From: Cloacimonetes bacterium UBA3900
Lineage (GTDB): Bacteria > Cloacimonadota > Cloacimonadia > Cloacimonadales > Cloacimonadaceae
Length of the DNA: 21,938 bases
Direction of reading: 5' to 3'
Assembly (NCBI GenBank): GCA_002391675.1
Contig: DGFM01000010.1
Location: forward strand, 1-21,938
The notes under the pieces are model-generated. The model was not told where the DNA came from. It was given only the letters and a program-made list of their open reading frames with translations, and ran no database searches. A program made the translations under genes and the position numbers. This document shows, piece by piece, positions 1 to 7,507 of this stretch. Within the stretch, counting starts at the first letter, position 1. Each line of letters opens with the position of its first letter.

Positions 1-77
1 TGTGGGGTCAACCCGTTAGGGCTTTGCGAAGGATTTTGGGGAAAGTTTATGTTTTTGGGGAGGTTTCCACGGAGGGT

Positions 78-102
78 GCGAGCCGCGCTCGCTAATATTT
101 TT
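78..102 (+). terminator. Possible terminator-like hairpin at window start
   Basis: Positions 78-83 (GCGAGC) and 87-92 (GCTCGC) form a perfect 6-bp stem with a CGC loop. A short T run (98-102) follows after five bases. It could end a gene lying to the left of the window. It also resembles the GC-rich hairpins at 8690-9840, so it may instead be another member of that repeat family. The stem is short and the T run is offset, so the terminator reading is weak. Confidence 0.3.
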
Positions 103-141
103 CCACGAATGTACACGAACCTGTCGGAGAGGGAGGGAGGG

Positions 142-184
142 GCGACTTCGTCGCAGTTGTCAGTAGTCAGTTGTGAGTTGTGAG
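142..184. repeat. GC hairpin followed by four 7-bp repeats
   Basis: A 5-bp stem hairpin (GCGAC at 142-146, GTCGC at 150-154) is followed directly by four heptamers at 155-161, 162-168, 169-175 and 176-182. They read AGTTGTC, AGTAGTC, AGTTGTG and AGTTGTG. The stretch 1-486 has no convincing gene; apart from these repeats and the palindromes at 374-407 I see only unstructured sequence in it. Confidence 0.6.
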
Positions 185-373
185 CGGCTGCGCAAGTTAT
201 TGGGATGCGGATAGTTGTGGTGAGGATCCGCACGATTTTGGGCTTAACTTGGCGCGGCAAAATGGCAAACATTTGCTTTTTCCATCTCTTAGCAGGGCTC
301 AGGAGGGCAAAATCACGGGTCTTTCAGCCAACTTTTTTACACATCTATCTCACGACATAGCAGCCTCTTACCC

Positions 374-387
374 TGCACCTCGGTGCA
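374..387. promoter_or_regulatory. Palindrome upstream of rex (left of pair)
   Basis: TGCACCTCGGTGCA is a perfect inverted repeat with 6-bp arms and a 2-bp centre. It directly abuts the longer palindrome at 388-407. With only two bases between the arms it would not form a good RNA hairpin, so a DNA-binding site is the more natural reading. No function is demonstrated. Confidence 0.35.
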
Positions 388-407
388 TTCGATATTAAAA
401 TATCGAA
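388..407. promoter_or_regulatory. 20-bp palindrome, candidate operator of the hydrogenase operon
   Basis: TTCGATATTAAAATATCGAA has perfect 9-bp arms around a central AA. It ends seven bases before a TTGACA hexamer (415-420) and 79 bases before the rex start. Rex proteins usually bind an 18-bp palindrome with TTGTGA- or TTGTTA-type ends. This site has similar size and AT-rich symmetry but does not match those ends, so assigning it to Rex is inference from position. A good -10 element at 16-18 bp from TTGACA is not evident; TATAAA at 446-451 is 25 bp away. Confidence 0.35.
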
Positions 408-486
408 ATACTGCTTGACAAAAAACGCCTCCCAATTTCATTCGCTATAAATGTATAGAATAACTACCAAAATGATAGGAGATTAG

Positions 487-1176
487 ATGATATCCATACC
501 GGTGCTGACGCTGAAAAGATTGCCTCAATATTTGGAACTGCTTTACGGTTTCGAACAGGAGGGTCAGGACACGATATCCGCCACGCGTTTGGCCGAGCTT
601 ACCGGAGTGCATATGACTCAGGTTCGCAAGGACATCTCTTTGACCGGTGTGGTTGGCACTCCCAAGGTTGGTCACAAGATCAAGGATTTGATCGAGTCCA
701 TCGAATCCTGCCTCAATTGGAAAGACCTCAGTTCCGCCTTTTTGGTGGGTGTGGGCCGCCTGGGTTCTTCATTATTGGGTTATTCGGAGCTCAAGCGCAA
801 GGGTTTGAACATCGTCGCCGGTTTTGACAGCGATCCTTCCCTTGCCGGCACATTGGTGGATGGCGTGATCGTGCATTCAATGGACAAATTTGCCAATCTC
901 TGCCAGAGGATGAAGGTTCACATCGGCATCTTGACGGTTCCTGCGGATCAGGCTCAATCCACGGCGGAGTTGATGGTAGCCAGCGGCATTTTGGCCATCT
1001 GGAATTTCACGCCCACTCTGTTGCAGGTAGATGAGAATATCATCGTGGAAGATGTGGATATGAGCGCCTCTTTGGCGGTTCTTTCACGTCGCTTGAGCGA
1101 GAAATACGATCATGACAGCAAGCAAATCAGTAAAATAGATAACTATAAAAATAAAACAGATCAGGAGAAACAATGA
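487..1176 (+). CDS. rex: Redox-sensing transcriptional repressor Rex
   Basis: This is a 229-aa protein of normal Rex length. Residues 1 to about 75 form a winged-helix DNA-binding domain with a recognition-helix region VHMTQVRKDIS (41-51). A Rossmann NAD(H)-binding domain follows, with the nucleotide loop GVGRLG at 88-93. Rex family proteins are dimers that bind DNA when NADH/NAD+ is low and leave it when NADH is high, and they commonly repress hydrogenase and fermentation genes. The start has a good ribosome site, AGGAG, six bases upstream. The stop overlaps the next start (ATGA, 1173-1176), so rex is translationally coupled to the hydrogenase genes, consistent with autoregulated control of the whole operon. 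The lysine-rich C-terminal tail after about residue 200 is not a conserved part of the family. Confidence 0.93.
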   Translation: MISIPVLTLKRLPQYLELLYGFEQEGQDTISATRLAELTGVHMTQVRKDISLTGVVGTPKVGHKIKDLIESIESCLNWKDLSSAFLVGVGRLGSSLLGYSELKRKGLNIVAGFDSDPSLAGTLVDGVIVHSMDKFANLCQRMKVHIGILTVPADQAQSTAELMVASGILAIWNFTPTLLQVDENIIVEDVDMSASLAVLSRRLSEKYDHDSKQISKIDNYKNKTDQEKQ

Positions 1177-1667
1177 GCAACGACAACACTGCTGCCCGCA
1201 GTTTCACCAAAGTCCTGGAGATTTTGGAAGAGCATGATTTTGACGAACACAGAATCGTGTCTATCCTTCAGGCAGTTCAAGCAGAGTATCGCTATCTTCC
1301 TCAAGAGGTACTCACATTTGTAGCCACTTCTCTGAAAGTGTCACCGGCGCGCCTCTATGGGGTTGCCACTTTTTACAGCCACTTCTCTTTGGAACCCAAA
1401 GGCAAGCACATCATCAAGATGTGTGACGGAACCGCCTGCCACGTGCGCGGCTCCAAGGCCGTGATTGATGCCGTGAGAGAAAAGCTTGGTCTCAGCGAGA
1501 CGAAGATCACCACAAACGATTTGATGTTCACCTTCGAAACCGTAGCCTGTTTGGGTGCCTGTGGCTTGGCGCCTGTGATGGTTATCGACGAAGAGGTGCA
1601 CGGAATGATGACTCCGGAAGAAGCCATAAAACTTATTGATGCCATAATGGAGAGTGAAAATGCTTAG
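1173..1667 (+). CDS. hydC: NuoE/HydC-like [2Fe-2S] subunit of NAD(H)-dependent hydrogenase
   Basis: This 164-aa protein has the complex I 24-kDa (NuoE) fold: an N-terminal helical region with the family signature LYGVATFYSHF (61-71), then a thioredoxin-like [2Fe-2S] domain. The four cluster ligands are C84 and C89 (CDGTAC) and C126 and C130 (CLGAC). In trimeric [FeFe]-hydrogenases this subunit pairs with the NuoF-like flavoprotein and holds a [2Fe-2S] cluster near the flavin. It overlaps rex by four bases upstream. Its C-terminus overlaps the start of the NuoF-like gene (1660-1667), so the two subunits are translationally coupled. A NuoE paralogue lies at 15418-15879. Confidence 0.93.
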   Translation: MSNDNTAARSFTKVLEILEEHDFDEHRIVSILQAVQAEYRYLPQEVLTFVATSLKVSPARLYGVATFYSHFSLEPKGKHIIKMCDGTACHVRGSKAVIDAVREKLGLSETKITTNDLMFTFETVACLGACGLAPVMVIDEEVHGMMTPEEAIKLIDAIMESENA

Positions 1668-3543
1668 TTTGGAACAAATTAAAAAAGAATATCTGGATGC
1701 TGCGTCTCATTTTAAGAAGCGCGTAGTTGTTTGCGCAGGAACAGGATGCATCGCCAATGGATCAATGAAGGTTTTTGAAAGCCTCAAAAACGCTGCCGCC
1801 ATGCACTCCCTGGACGTCTGCGTGGAATTTAAACCTTGTGATGATCACGACCATGACGTTCTCCTTTCCGGTAGCGGTTGCCAGGGGTTCTGTCAGGTAG
1901 GACCGCTGGTCACCATCGAGCCTGATGGCGTTCTCTACGTCCACGTGAAGCCTGAAGATGCCGAAGAGATCATCGAAAAGACGGTGATGAGCGGCGAGAT
2001 GATCGAGCGCCTCCTGTACCTTGACCAGAACACAGGCAAACACTGCCACGGCGCAGACGACATCCCCTTCTATACCCTGCAAAAACGCACCGCACTCAAG
2101 GATTGCGGACACGTCGACCCTGAAAACATTAGAGAATACATTAGTCACGACGGCTATTTTGCCGCACGTGATGCATATCTGAACTATTCTGCCGAAGAGA
2201 TCTGCAAGCATGTGGAAGATGCAGGCCTGCGCGGACGTGGCGGCGGAGGTTTCCCCACCGGCCGCAAATGGCAATTTGCGCGCATTGAAAAAGAACCCAA
2301 GAAATACGTGGTTTGTAATGGCGACGAAGGCGACCCGGGCGCATTTATGGATCGTAGCATCCTGGAAGGCAATCCCCACAGCGTGATCGAGGGAATGATG
2401 ATCGCAGCCAAGGCTATCGGTGCAGACGAGGGATACATTTACGTTCGTATGGAATATCCCCTGGCCTGTATGCGTATCCGCAAGGCCATCAAAGATGCTG
2501 AAGAGCTTGGCATTTTGGGCAACGACGTCTTTGGCACAGGCCAGGCGTTTGATATTCACGTGGTCGAAGGCGCCGGCGCCTTTGTCTGCGGAGAAGAGAC
2601 AGCTCTGCTGGCCTCCATCGAAGGCAAACGCGGTATGCCCACACCCAAGCCTCCCTTCCCTGCCAACAAAGGACTCTTTGGCAAACCCACAGTGATTAAC
2701 AACGTGGAGACCCTGGCTTTGGTGCCCGTGGTTATGAAGCAAACACCGGAAGAATACCGCAAAGTCGGTAGCGCCAAATCCCCCGGAACCAAGACCTTTG
2801 CCCTCACCGGCCATGTGGTCAACACCGGCCTTATCGAAGTTCCCTTTGGCACCACCTTGCGCCAGATCGTGTTTGAGATCGGTGGCGGAGTGCTGGATAA
2901 AGATGGCAATATCAACAACGACGCCTTCAAGGCGGTTCAGATTGGCGGGCCCTCAGGCGGCTGCCTCACCAGAGAACACCTCGACCTTCCTCTGCACTAC
3001 GACTCACTTGCCGAAGTGGGCGCCATGGTCGGCTCAGGTGGCCTGGTGGTGATGAACGACAGCACCTGTATGGTCAAGATCGCCAGCTACTTCATGGGCT
3101 TCACGCAGATGGAATCCTGCGGCAAATGCGTGCCCTGCCGTGAAGGAACACGCCAGATGAAAGAGATTCTGGATGACATCAGCGAAGGCAAAGGCACAGA
3201 AGAAAGCCTGGAAATACTGGAAGAACTGGGCAAAGCCATCAAGATCACCTCACTCTGTGGTCTGGGCAAATCAGCTCCCAATCCCGGCCTCAGCACCCTG
3301 CGCTTTTTCCGTGACGAATACCTGGCACACGTGAAGGCCGGCTACTGCCCCACCGGACAGTGCAAAGCCCTCACCGCAATTACCATTGATCCCGAGGCCT
3401 GCCGCGGTTGCACCCTTTGCAAAAGAGTGTGCCCCGTGGGAGCCATCAGCGGCGAAGTCAAACAGCCCCATAAGATCGACCCTATGGTCTGCATCAAATG
3501 CGGTGCCTGTATCAACGCCTGTAAATTTAAAGCCATATCCTAA
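1660..3543 (+). CDS. hydB: NuoF/HydB-like FMN and NADH-binding subunit of hydrogenase
   Basis: This is 627 aa from the ATG at 1660, which I prefer over the GTG at 1654 because GGAG (1649-1652) sits seven bases before the ATG and only one before the GTG. Domains in order: a thioredoxin-like [2Fe-2S] domain (C25, C30, C74, C78); the NuoF core with the glycine-rich NADH loop GRGGGGFPTG (192-201) and the FMN-site segment GDEGDPGAFMDR (221-232); the [4Fe-4S] ligands C487, C490, C493 and C533; and a C-terminal bacterial-type ferredoxin with two clusters (C581, C584, C587, C591 and C611, C614, C617, C621). This layout is typical of HydB in electron-bifurcating hydrogenases, where this subunit carries the FMN at which electrons from NADH split or merge. 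It lies between its NuoE partner and HydA. Confidence 0.93.
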   Translation: MLSLEQIKKEYLDAASHFKKRVVVCAGTGCIANGSMKVFESLKNAAAMHSLDVCVEFKPCDDHDHDVLLSGSGCQGFCQVGPLVTIEPDGVLYVHVKPEDAEEIIEKTVMSGEMIERLLYLDQNTGKHCHGADDIPFYTLQKRTALKDCGHVDPENIREYISHDGYFAARDAYLNYSAEEICKHVEDAGLRGRGGGGFPTGRKWQFARIEKEPKKYVVCNGDEGDPGAFMDRSILEGNPHSVIEGMMIAAKAIGADEGYIYVRMEYPLACMRIRKAIKDAEELGILGNDVFGTGQAFDIHVVEGAGAFVCGEETALLASIEGKRGMPTPKPPFPANKGLFGKPTVINNVETLALVPVVMKQTPEEYRKVGSAKSPGTKTFALTGHVVNTGLIEVPFGTTLRQIVFEIGGGVLDKDGNINNDAFKAVQIGGPSGGCLTREHLDLPLHYDSLAEVGAMVGSGGLVVMNDSTCMVKIASYFMGFTQMESCGKCVPCREGTRQMKEILDDISEGKGTEESLEILEELGKAIKITSLCGLGKSAPNPGLSTLRFFRDEYLAHVKAGYCPTGQCKALTAITIDPEACRGCTLCKRVCPVGAISGEVKQPHKIDPMVCIKCGACINACKFKAIS

Positions 3544-3558
3544 AGGAGCATAAGACAA

Positions 3559-5571
3559 ATGAAAAGCGAAAAATATGTATATATAAATGATCGTCCCGTG
3601 CTTTGGGAAGATGAGACCAATATCCTGGCTTTGGCCAAAAAAGCACATATCACTATTCCCACCTTCTGCTACCATTCTGAGCTCAGCGTCTACGGCGCTT
3701 GCAGAATGTGCCTGGTCGAAGTGGAGGGGCGTGGCCTGGTGACCTCTTGCTCCACTGCTCCTTTTGAAGGAATGCGCGTCAAGACGCATACCAACCAGAT
3801 CCTCAAACTGCGCAAGATCATCATCGAGCTGTTGCTTGCCAACCACGAAAGAGAATGCACACAGTGCGACAGATCGGCAGATTGTAAGCTCAGAGAAATC
3901 TCCTATCAATTGGGAGTGAATGAGCTGCGCTTCCGCAAAACACGCGAGCGCAAAGAGCTTGATACCGACTCTCCCAGCCTGGTGAGAGACCCAAATAAGT
4001 GTGTGCTCTGCGGTGACTGCGTGCGCTTCTGCGACGAAGTGCAAGGCATTGGCGCCATCGACTTTGTCAACCGCGGCGAAGACGTCTTCGTAAGCCCTGC
4101 CTATGGCAAAAGCCTGGCAAATGTGGATTGCGTCAATTGCGGCCAATGCGCAGCCGTCTGCCCCACTGGTGCCATTACCATCAAAAACGAAACGCACAAA
4201 GTGTGGGCTGACATCGCAAACCCAGACAAGGTCGTGGTAGCTCAGATCGCACCGGCAGTGCGTGTCGCACTGGCAGAGATGTTCAACCTGCCCCCCAACC
4301 AGCAAAATACCGGTAAAATGGTCGCCGCCATGAGGTTGATCGGCTTTGATAAGGTGTTTGATACCGCCTTTTCCGCCGACCTCACCGTGATCGAAGAAGC
4401 CAACGAATTCCTGAATCGTAAACTCAAAGGCGGCAAGCTGCCCATCTTCACCAGCTGCTGCCCCGCCTGGGTGAAATTTGCCGAGCAGAGCCATCCCAAA
4501 CTGCTGGATCACCTCTCCACCTGCCGTTCACCTCAGCAGATGTTCGGTTCCCTGGCCAAAGTGCAACTTCCCGAAATGTTGGGCGTTCCCAAAGAAAAGC
4601 TCAGCCTGGTTTCCATCATGCCCTGCACAGCCAAGAAATTTGAAGCCGGCAGGCCGGAATTTGCACCCGGCGGAGTCAGAGACGTCGATCACGTGCTCAC
4701 CACTCAGGAGCTGGGCCGCATGATCAAGGAAGCGGGAATCAACTTTGCCGACCTCGAACCCGATTCATTTGACCTTCCCATGGGCTTTGCCACCGGCGCC
4801 GGAGTCATCTTTGGCAATAGCGGCGGTGTGTCGGAAGCAGTGGTTCGCTACGCTGCAGGCAAGCTCAATTTAGACGTCCCCGAGACCGTCGATCTCATGC
4901 CTACCTACCTCGATAAAGGCTTCAAGAGCGCAGAGATTGATACACCCGTCGGAAAGCTCCGCTTTGCCGTGGTGCATGGACTCAAGCGTGCCCATGAACT
5001 GGCCCTGAAGATCGAGAAAGGCGAAGAGTATTACGACGTCATCGAAGTGATGGCCTGCCCCGGCGGCTGCATCGGCGGTGCCGGTCAACCCATCGCCAGC
5101 TCTGTCCAACACAGAGCCACACGTGCAGAAACCATCAACAATACAGACAAGATGATGAGCATCCACAGATCTCAAGACAACCCCTATATGAAAGAGCTTT
5201 ATGAGACCTTCCTCAAAGAGCCCAACAGCGATAAAGCTCACGAACTCTTGCACACGCACTATCACAGCCGCAAACGCATCGAAGACGAAGAAATCCAATT
5301 CTTTGATGCCAGCGATGAAAGCCGCTGCAAAGTGAAAGTGTGTGTGGGAACCTCTTGCTTCCTCAGAGGAGCGCAGGAAATACTGGGCCACACCCTGAAA
5401 ACCGTTGCAGATAACGGCTGGAACCGCTACTTTGAAGTGGCCGCCACCTTCTGCACCGAAAACTGTGACAAAGGCCCCACCATCACTATCGGCGACCAAG
5501 TAGTCCACAAAGCCACTATAGCTGATGTAGACCGCATCCTCGGCGAAGAAGCAAAGAAAAGAGAAGCATAA
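3559..5571 (+). CDS. hydA: Catalytic subunit of [FeFe]-hydrogenase with C-terminal [2Fe-2S] domain
   Basis: This 670-aa protein reduces protons or oxidises H2 at an H-cluster. Domains in order: plant-type [2Fe-2S] (C37, C48, C51, C64); His-Cys3 [4Fe-4S] (H96, C100, C103, C109); two [4Fe-4S] clusters (C148, C151, C154, C158 and C191, C194, C197, C201); the H-cluster domain; and a thioredoxin-like [2Fe-2S] domain (C595, C600, C632, C636). All three H-cluster motifs are intact: TSCCPAW (298-304), MPCTAKKFE (354-362) and EVMACPGGCIGGAGQP (496-511). The proton-relay cysteine C300 is present, so it should be catalytically active. Architecture and neighbours fit the group A3 HydABC type that couples H2 to NADH plus ferredoxin. 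AGGAG ends ten bases before the start; the stop overlaps the next start. Confidence 0.95.
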   Translation: MKSEKYVYINDRPVLWEDETNILALAKKAHITIPTFCYHSELSVYGACRMCLVEVEGRGLVTSCSTAPFEGMRVKTHTNQILKLRKIIIELLLANHERECTQCDRSADCKLREISYQLGVNELRFRKTRERKELDTDSPSLVRDPNKCVLCGDCVRFCDEVQGIGAIDFVNRGEDVFVSPAYGKSLANVDCVNCGQCAAVCPTGAITIKNETHKVWADIANPDKVVVAQIAPAVRVALAEMFNLPPNQQNTGKMVAAMRLIGFDKVFDTAFSADLTVIEEANEFLNRKLKGGKLPIFTSCCPAWVKFAEQSHPKLLDHLSTCRSPQQMFGSLAKVQLPEMLGVPKEKLSLVSIMPCTAKKFEAGRPEFAPGGVRDVDHVLTTQELGRMIKEAGINFADLEPDSFDLPMGFATGAGVIFGNSGGVSEAVVRYAAGKLNLDVPETVDLMPTYLDKGFKSAEIDTPVGKLRFAVVHGLKRAHELALKIEKGEEYYDVIEVMACPGGCIGGAGQPIASSVQHRATRAETINNTDKMMSIHRSQDNPYMKELYETFLKEPNSDKAHELLHTHYHSRKRIEDEEIQFFDASDESRCKVKVCVGTSCFLRGAQEILGHTLKTVADNGWNRYFEVAATFCTENCDKGPTITIGDQVVHKATIADVDRILGEEAKKREA

Positions 5572-5813
5572 TGAAAACGATCAAAATCTGCATGGGAAGC
5601 TCCTGCTTTGCCAGAGAAAACAGAGACAACCTGGCCAAGATCGAGGAATATCTCGCCCTCTATGGGCTGACTGACAGCGTGCAGATTGCAGGTTCACTCT
5701 GCATGGGAAAGTGTGCCGACGGACCAAACATCATGGTAGGCGACACACTCTACAGCAAAGTATTACCAGACCAAATAAACGATATATTAGATAAAGAGCT
5801 ACAACCAAAATGA
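5571..5813 (+). CDS. Small thioredoxin-like [2Fe-2S] ferredoxin of hydrogenase operon
   Basis: This 80-aa protein is essentially one thioredoxin-like [2Fe-2S] domain. The cysteine pattern is C7, C12 and C44, C48, matching the cluster-binding half of NuoE. It closely resembles the C-terminal domain of the preceding HydA (both have a VG/MG-T/S-SCF turn and a C-x3-C followed by a DGP/KGP turn), so the two probably arose by duplication. Its first base is the last base of the hydA stop codon, and its stop overlaps the next start (5810-5813). It may be a fourth hydrogenase subunit or a small shuttle passing electrons to the sensor encoded next. The exact partner is inference. Confidence 0.85.
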   Translation: MKTIKICMGSSCFARENRDNLAKIEEYLALYGLTDSVQIAGSLCMGKCADGPNIMVGDTLYSKVLPDQINDILDKELQPK

Positions 5814-7501
5814 AATTAGAACCGATCTACACCGAGAAAACCCAGTGTCAGGACTGTTACAAGTGTGTGCGTGATTGCCCGGTCAAGGCTATCCGCGTGG
5901 TGGACGGCAGTGCGATGGTGATCCCCAAAGCCTGCATCCTCTGCGGACACTGCACACAGATTTGCCCCGTTAACGCCAAAAAGATTCGTGATGATCTGGA
6001 CGAAGCCAAGGAACTCATCGCTGCAGGACACGATGTCTACGTCTCCTTGGCCCCCAGCTACGTCACCGAATTTCCAAACCTCAAACCCGGGCGCCTTATC
6101 AGTGCCATCAAGAAGCTTGGTTTTAAAGGTGTGTCGGAAACAGCATTGGGCGCGCAGGAAGTTTCGGCTGCCTGCGCGCAGCTTTTAAACGAAGGTGGAA
6201 ACAAGCTCTGGATCAGCACTTGCTGCCCCAGCACCATCCACATGATCGAGCAATACCACCCCGAGCTGGTAGAATTTCTCACGCCTGTGCTTTCACCCTT
6301 GCAATCGCACGCCAAGATGCTCAAAAACCACTATGGCCCCGAGACCAAGGTAGTCTTCATCGGCCCCTGCATCGCCAAGAAAAATGAGGCCAACGGCCAC
6401 TTTGAGCTGGCGCTCACCTTCAACGATCTCAGGCGTTGGTTCACCCAGAATAATATCGACTGGACCGACCTCAACGACGATGAAGAATTCGTGCCCAAGA
6501 GTGCTCACGAGGGAGGCCTGTACCCCGTGGATGGCGGTATGGTGGATGGCATCAAGCTGTGCGGCGCTCCCGAAAATACGCTCTATATGGGCTTCACGGG
6601 CGTCAAGCAAGTGCAAGAGGCACTGGAAGATATCAAGGGGCAAGAGCATGACTGCCCCGTCTTTGTGGAGATTCTGGCCTGCGAAGGCGGCTGTGTGAAT
6701 GGGCCCGTGGTTTCCAAACCCGGTTCCACCGCAGCCAAACGCATCCAGATCTACAACAACACACCCGTGGCAGAGGAAGCATCAAATACTTCCGAGCTGG
6801 ATTTCACCGGCCACTTCAGCTCACGCGAAATACCCAAGTTCAAATATACTGAGGATGAGCTTACCGCTGCGCTGCTCAAGGTGAGCAAAAAGCGCAAAGA
6901 AGATGAGATCAACTGCGGCGGCTGCGGCTATGACACCTGCAGGGATTTTGCCGCTGCCCTCTTGCAAGGCAAGGCGGAACCCGCAATGTGCGTGTCATAC
7001 CTGAGGAAGCTGGCTCAAACCAAGGCTACCGCACTCATCCAAACCATGCCCTCCGGCGTGGTGATCGTGGATGGAGACCTCCGTATCATCGAATCAAACA
7101 GGCAGTTCATCGACCTCATTGGAGGCGAAGCAAGCATCATCGGCGAAGCAGACCCCAACCTCGAAGGAGCTTACCTGGAACGCCTGGTTCCCTTCCATCA
7201 ATACTTTACCAGAGTGCTGCAAGACCCCGATAAAGCAGACACCAAAGACATCCGCTACCAAGGCAAAATCCTGCGACTCACCATCTTCAACATCCAAAAC
7301 AGACACGTGGTGGGAGGCATCATCCAGGACATCACCGAACCCGTCATCCAACGTGAACAGATCATGGATAAAGCATCCGAAGTGATGAAGAAAAACATCA
7401 GCACCGTGCAGAAAATCGCCTTCCTCCTGGGAGAAAACGCTGCCGAAAGTGAAGTGTTGCTCAATTCCATCATCGAAAGCTTTAAAGATCCGGAAGCGTA
7501 A
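5810..7501 (+). CDS. hydS: Putative sensory [FeFe]-hydrogenase (HydS type) with PAS domain
   Basis: This 563-aa protein has an N-terminal ferredoxin domain with two [4Fe-4S] motifs (C13, C16, C19, C23 and C42, C45, C48, C52). A shortened H-cluster domain follows, with degenerate motifs STCCPST (136-142), IGPCIAKKNEA (184-194) and EILACEGGCVNGP (287-299). Then comes a four-cysteine Fe-S domain (C369, C372, C377, C394) and a PAS domain at about 405-515 with a short helical tail. All four H-cluster cysteines (C139, C187, C291, C295) remain, and C138 occupies the proton-relay position. The relay cysteine is reported as alanine in Thermotoga HydS, so this protein may keep more activity. It lacks an output domain; the next gene, a phosphatase, is the likely effector. 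This gene order matches the phosphatase-linked group C hydrogenases. A sensing role is inference. Confidence 0.88.
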   Translation: MKLEPIYTEKTQCQDCYKCVRDCPVKAIRVVDGSAMVIPKACILCGHCTQICPVNAKKIRDDLDEAKELIAAGHDVYVSLAPSYVTEFPNLKPGRLISAIKKLGFKGVSETALGAQEVSAACAQLLNEGGNKLWISTCCPSTIHMIEQYHPELVEFLTPVLSPLQSHAKMLKNHYGPETKVVFIGPCIAKKNEANGHFELALTFNDLRRWFTQNNIDWTDLNDDEEFVPKSAHEGGLYPVDGGMVDGIKLCGAPENTLYMGFTGVKQVQEALEDIKGQEHDCPVFVEILACEGGCVNGPVVSKPGSTAAKRIQIYNNTPVAEEASNTSELDFTGHFSSREIPKFKYTEDELTAALLKVSKKRKEDEINCGGCGYDTCRDFAAALLQGKAEPAMCVSYLRKLAQTKATALIQTMPSGVVIVDGDLRIIESNRQFIDLIGGEASIIGEADPNLEGAYLERLVPFHQYFTRVLQDPDKADTKDIRYQGKILRLTIFNIQNRHVVGGIIQDITEPVIQREQIMDKASEVMKKNISTVQKIAFLLGENAAESEVLLNSIIESFKDPEA

Positions 7502-7507
7502 AGCCAG

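Noticed and set aside
180..398. A 72-codon plus-strand open frame ahead of rex
   Set aside because: No ribosome site, no family resemblance, begins inside a heptamer repeat and ends inside the palindrome at 388-407; treated as chance.
415..451. Standard sigma-70 promoter with TTGACA and TATAAA before rex
   Set aside because: The spacer is 25 bp, too long for a normal sigma-70 promoter; only the palindromes are reported as regulatory candidates.
3271..4512. A 413-codon minus-strand open frame opposite the NuoF-like gene end and hydA
   Set aside because: It overlaps two genes with clear motifs on the other strand and has no recognisable domain; a shadow frame.
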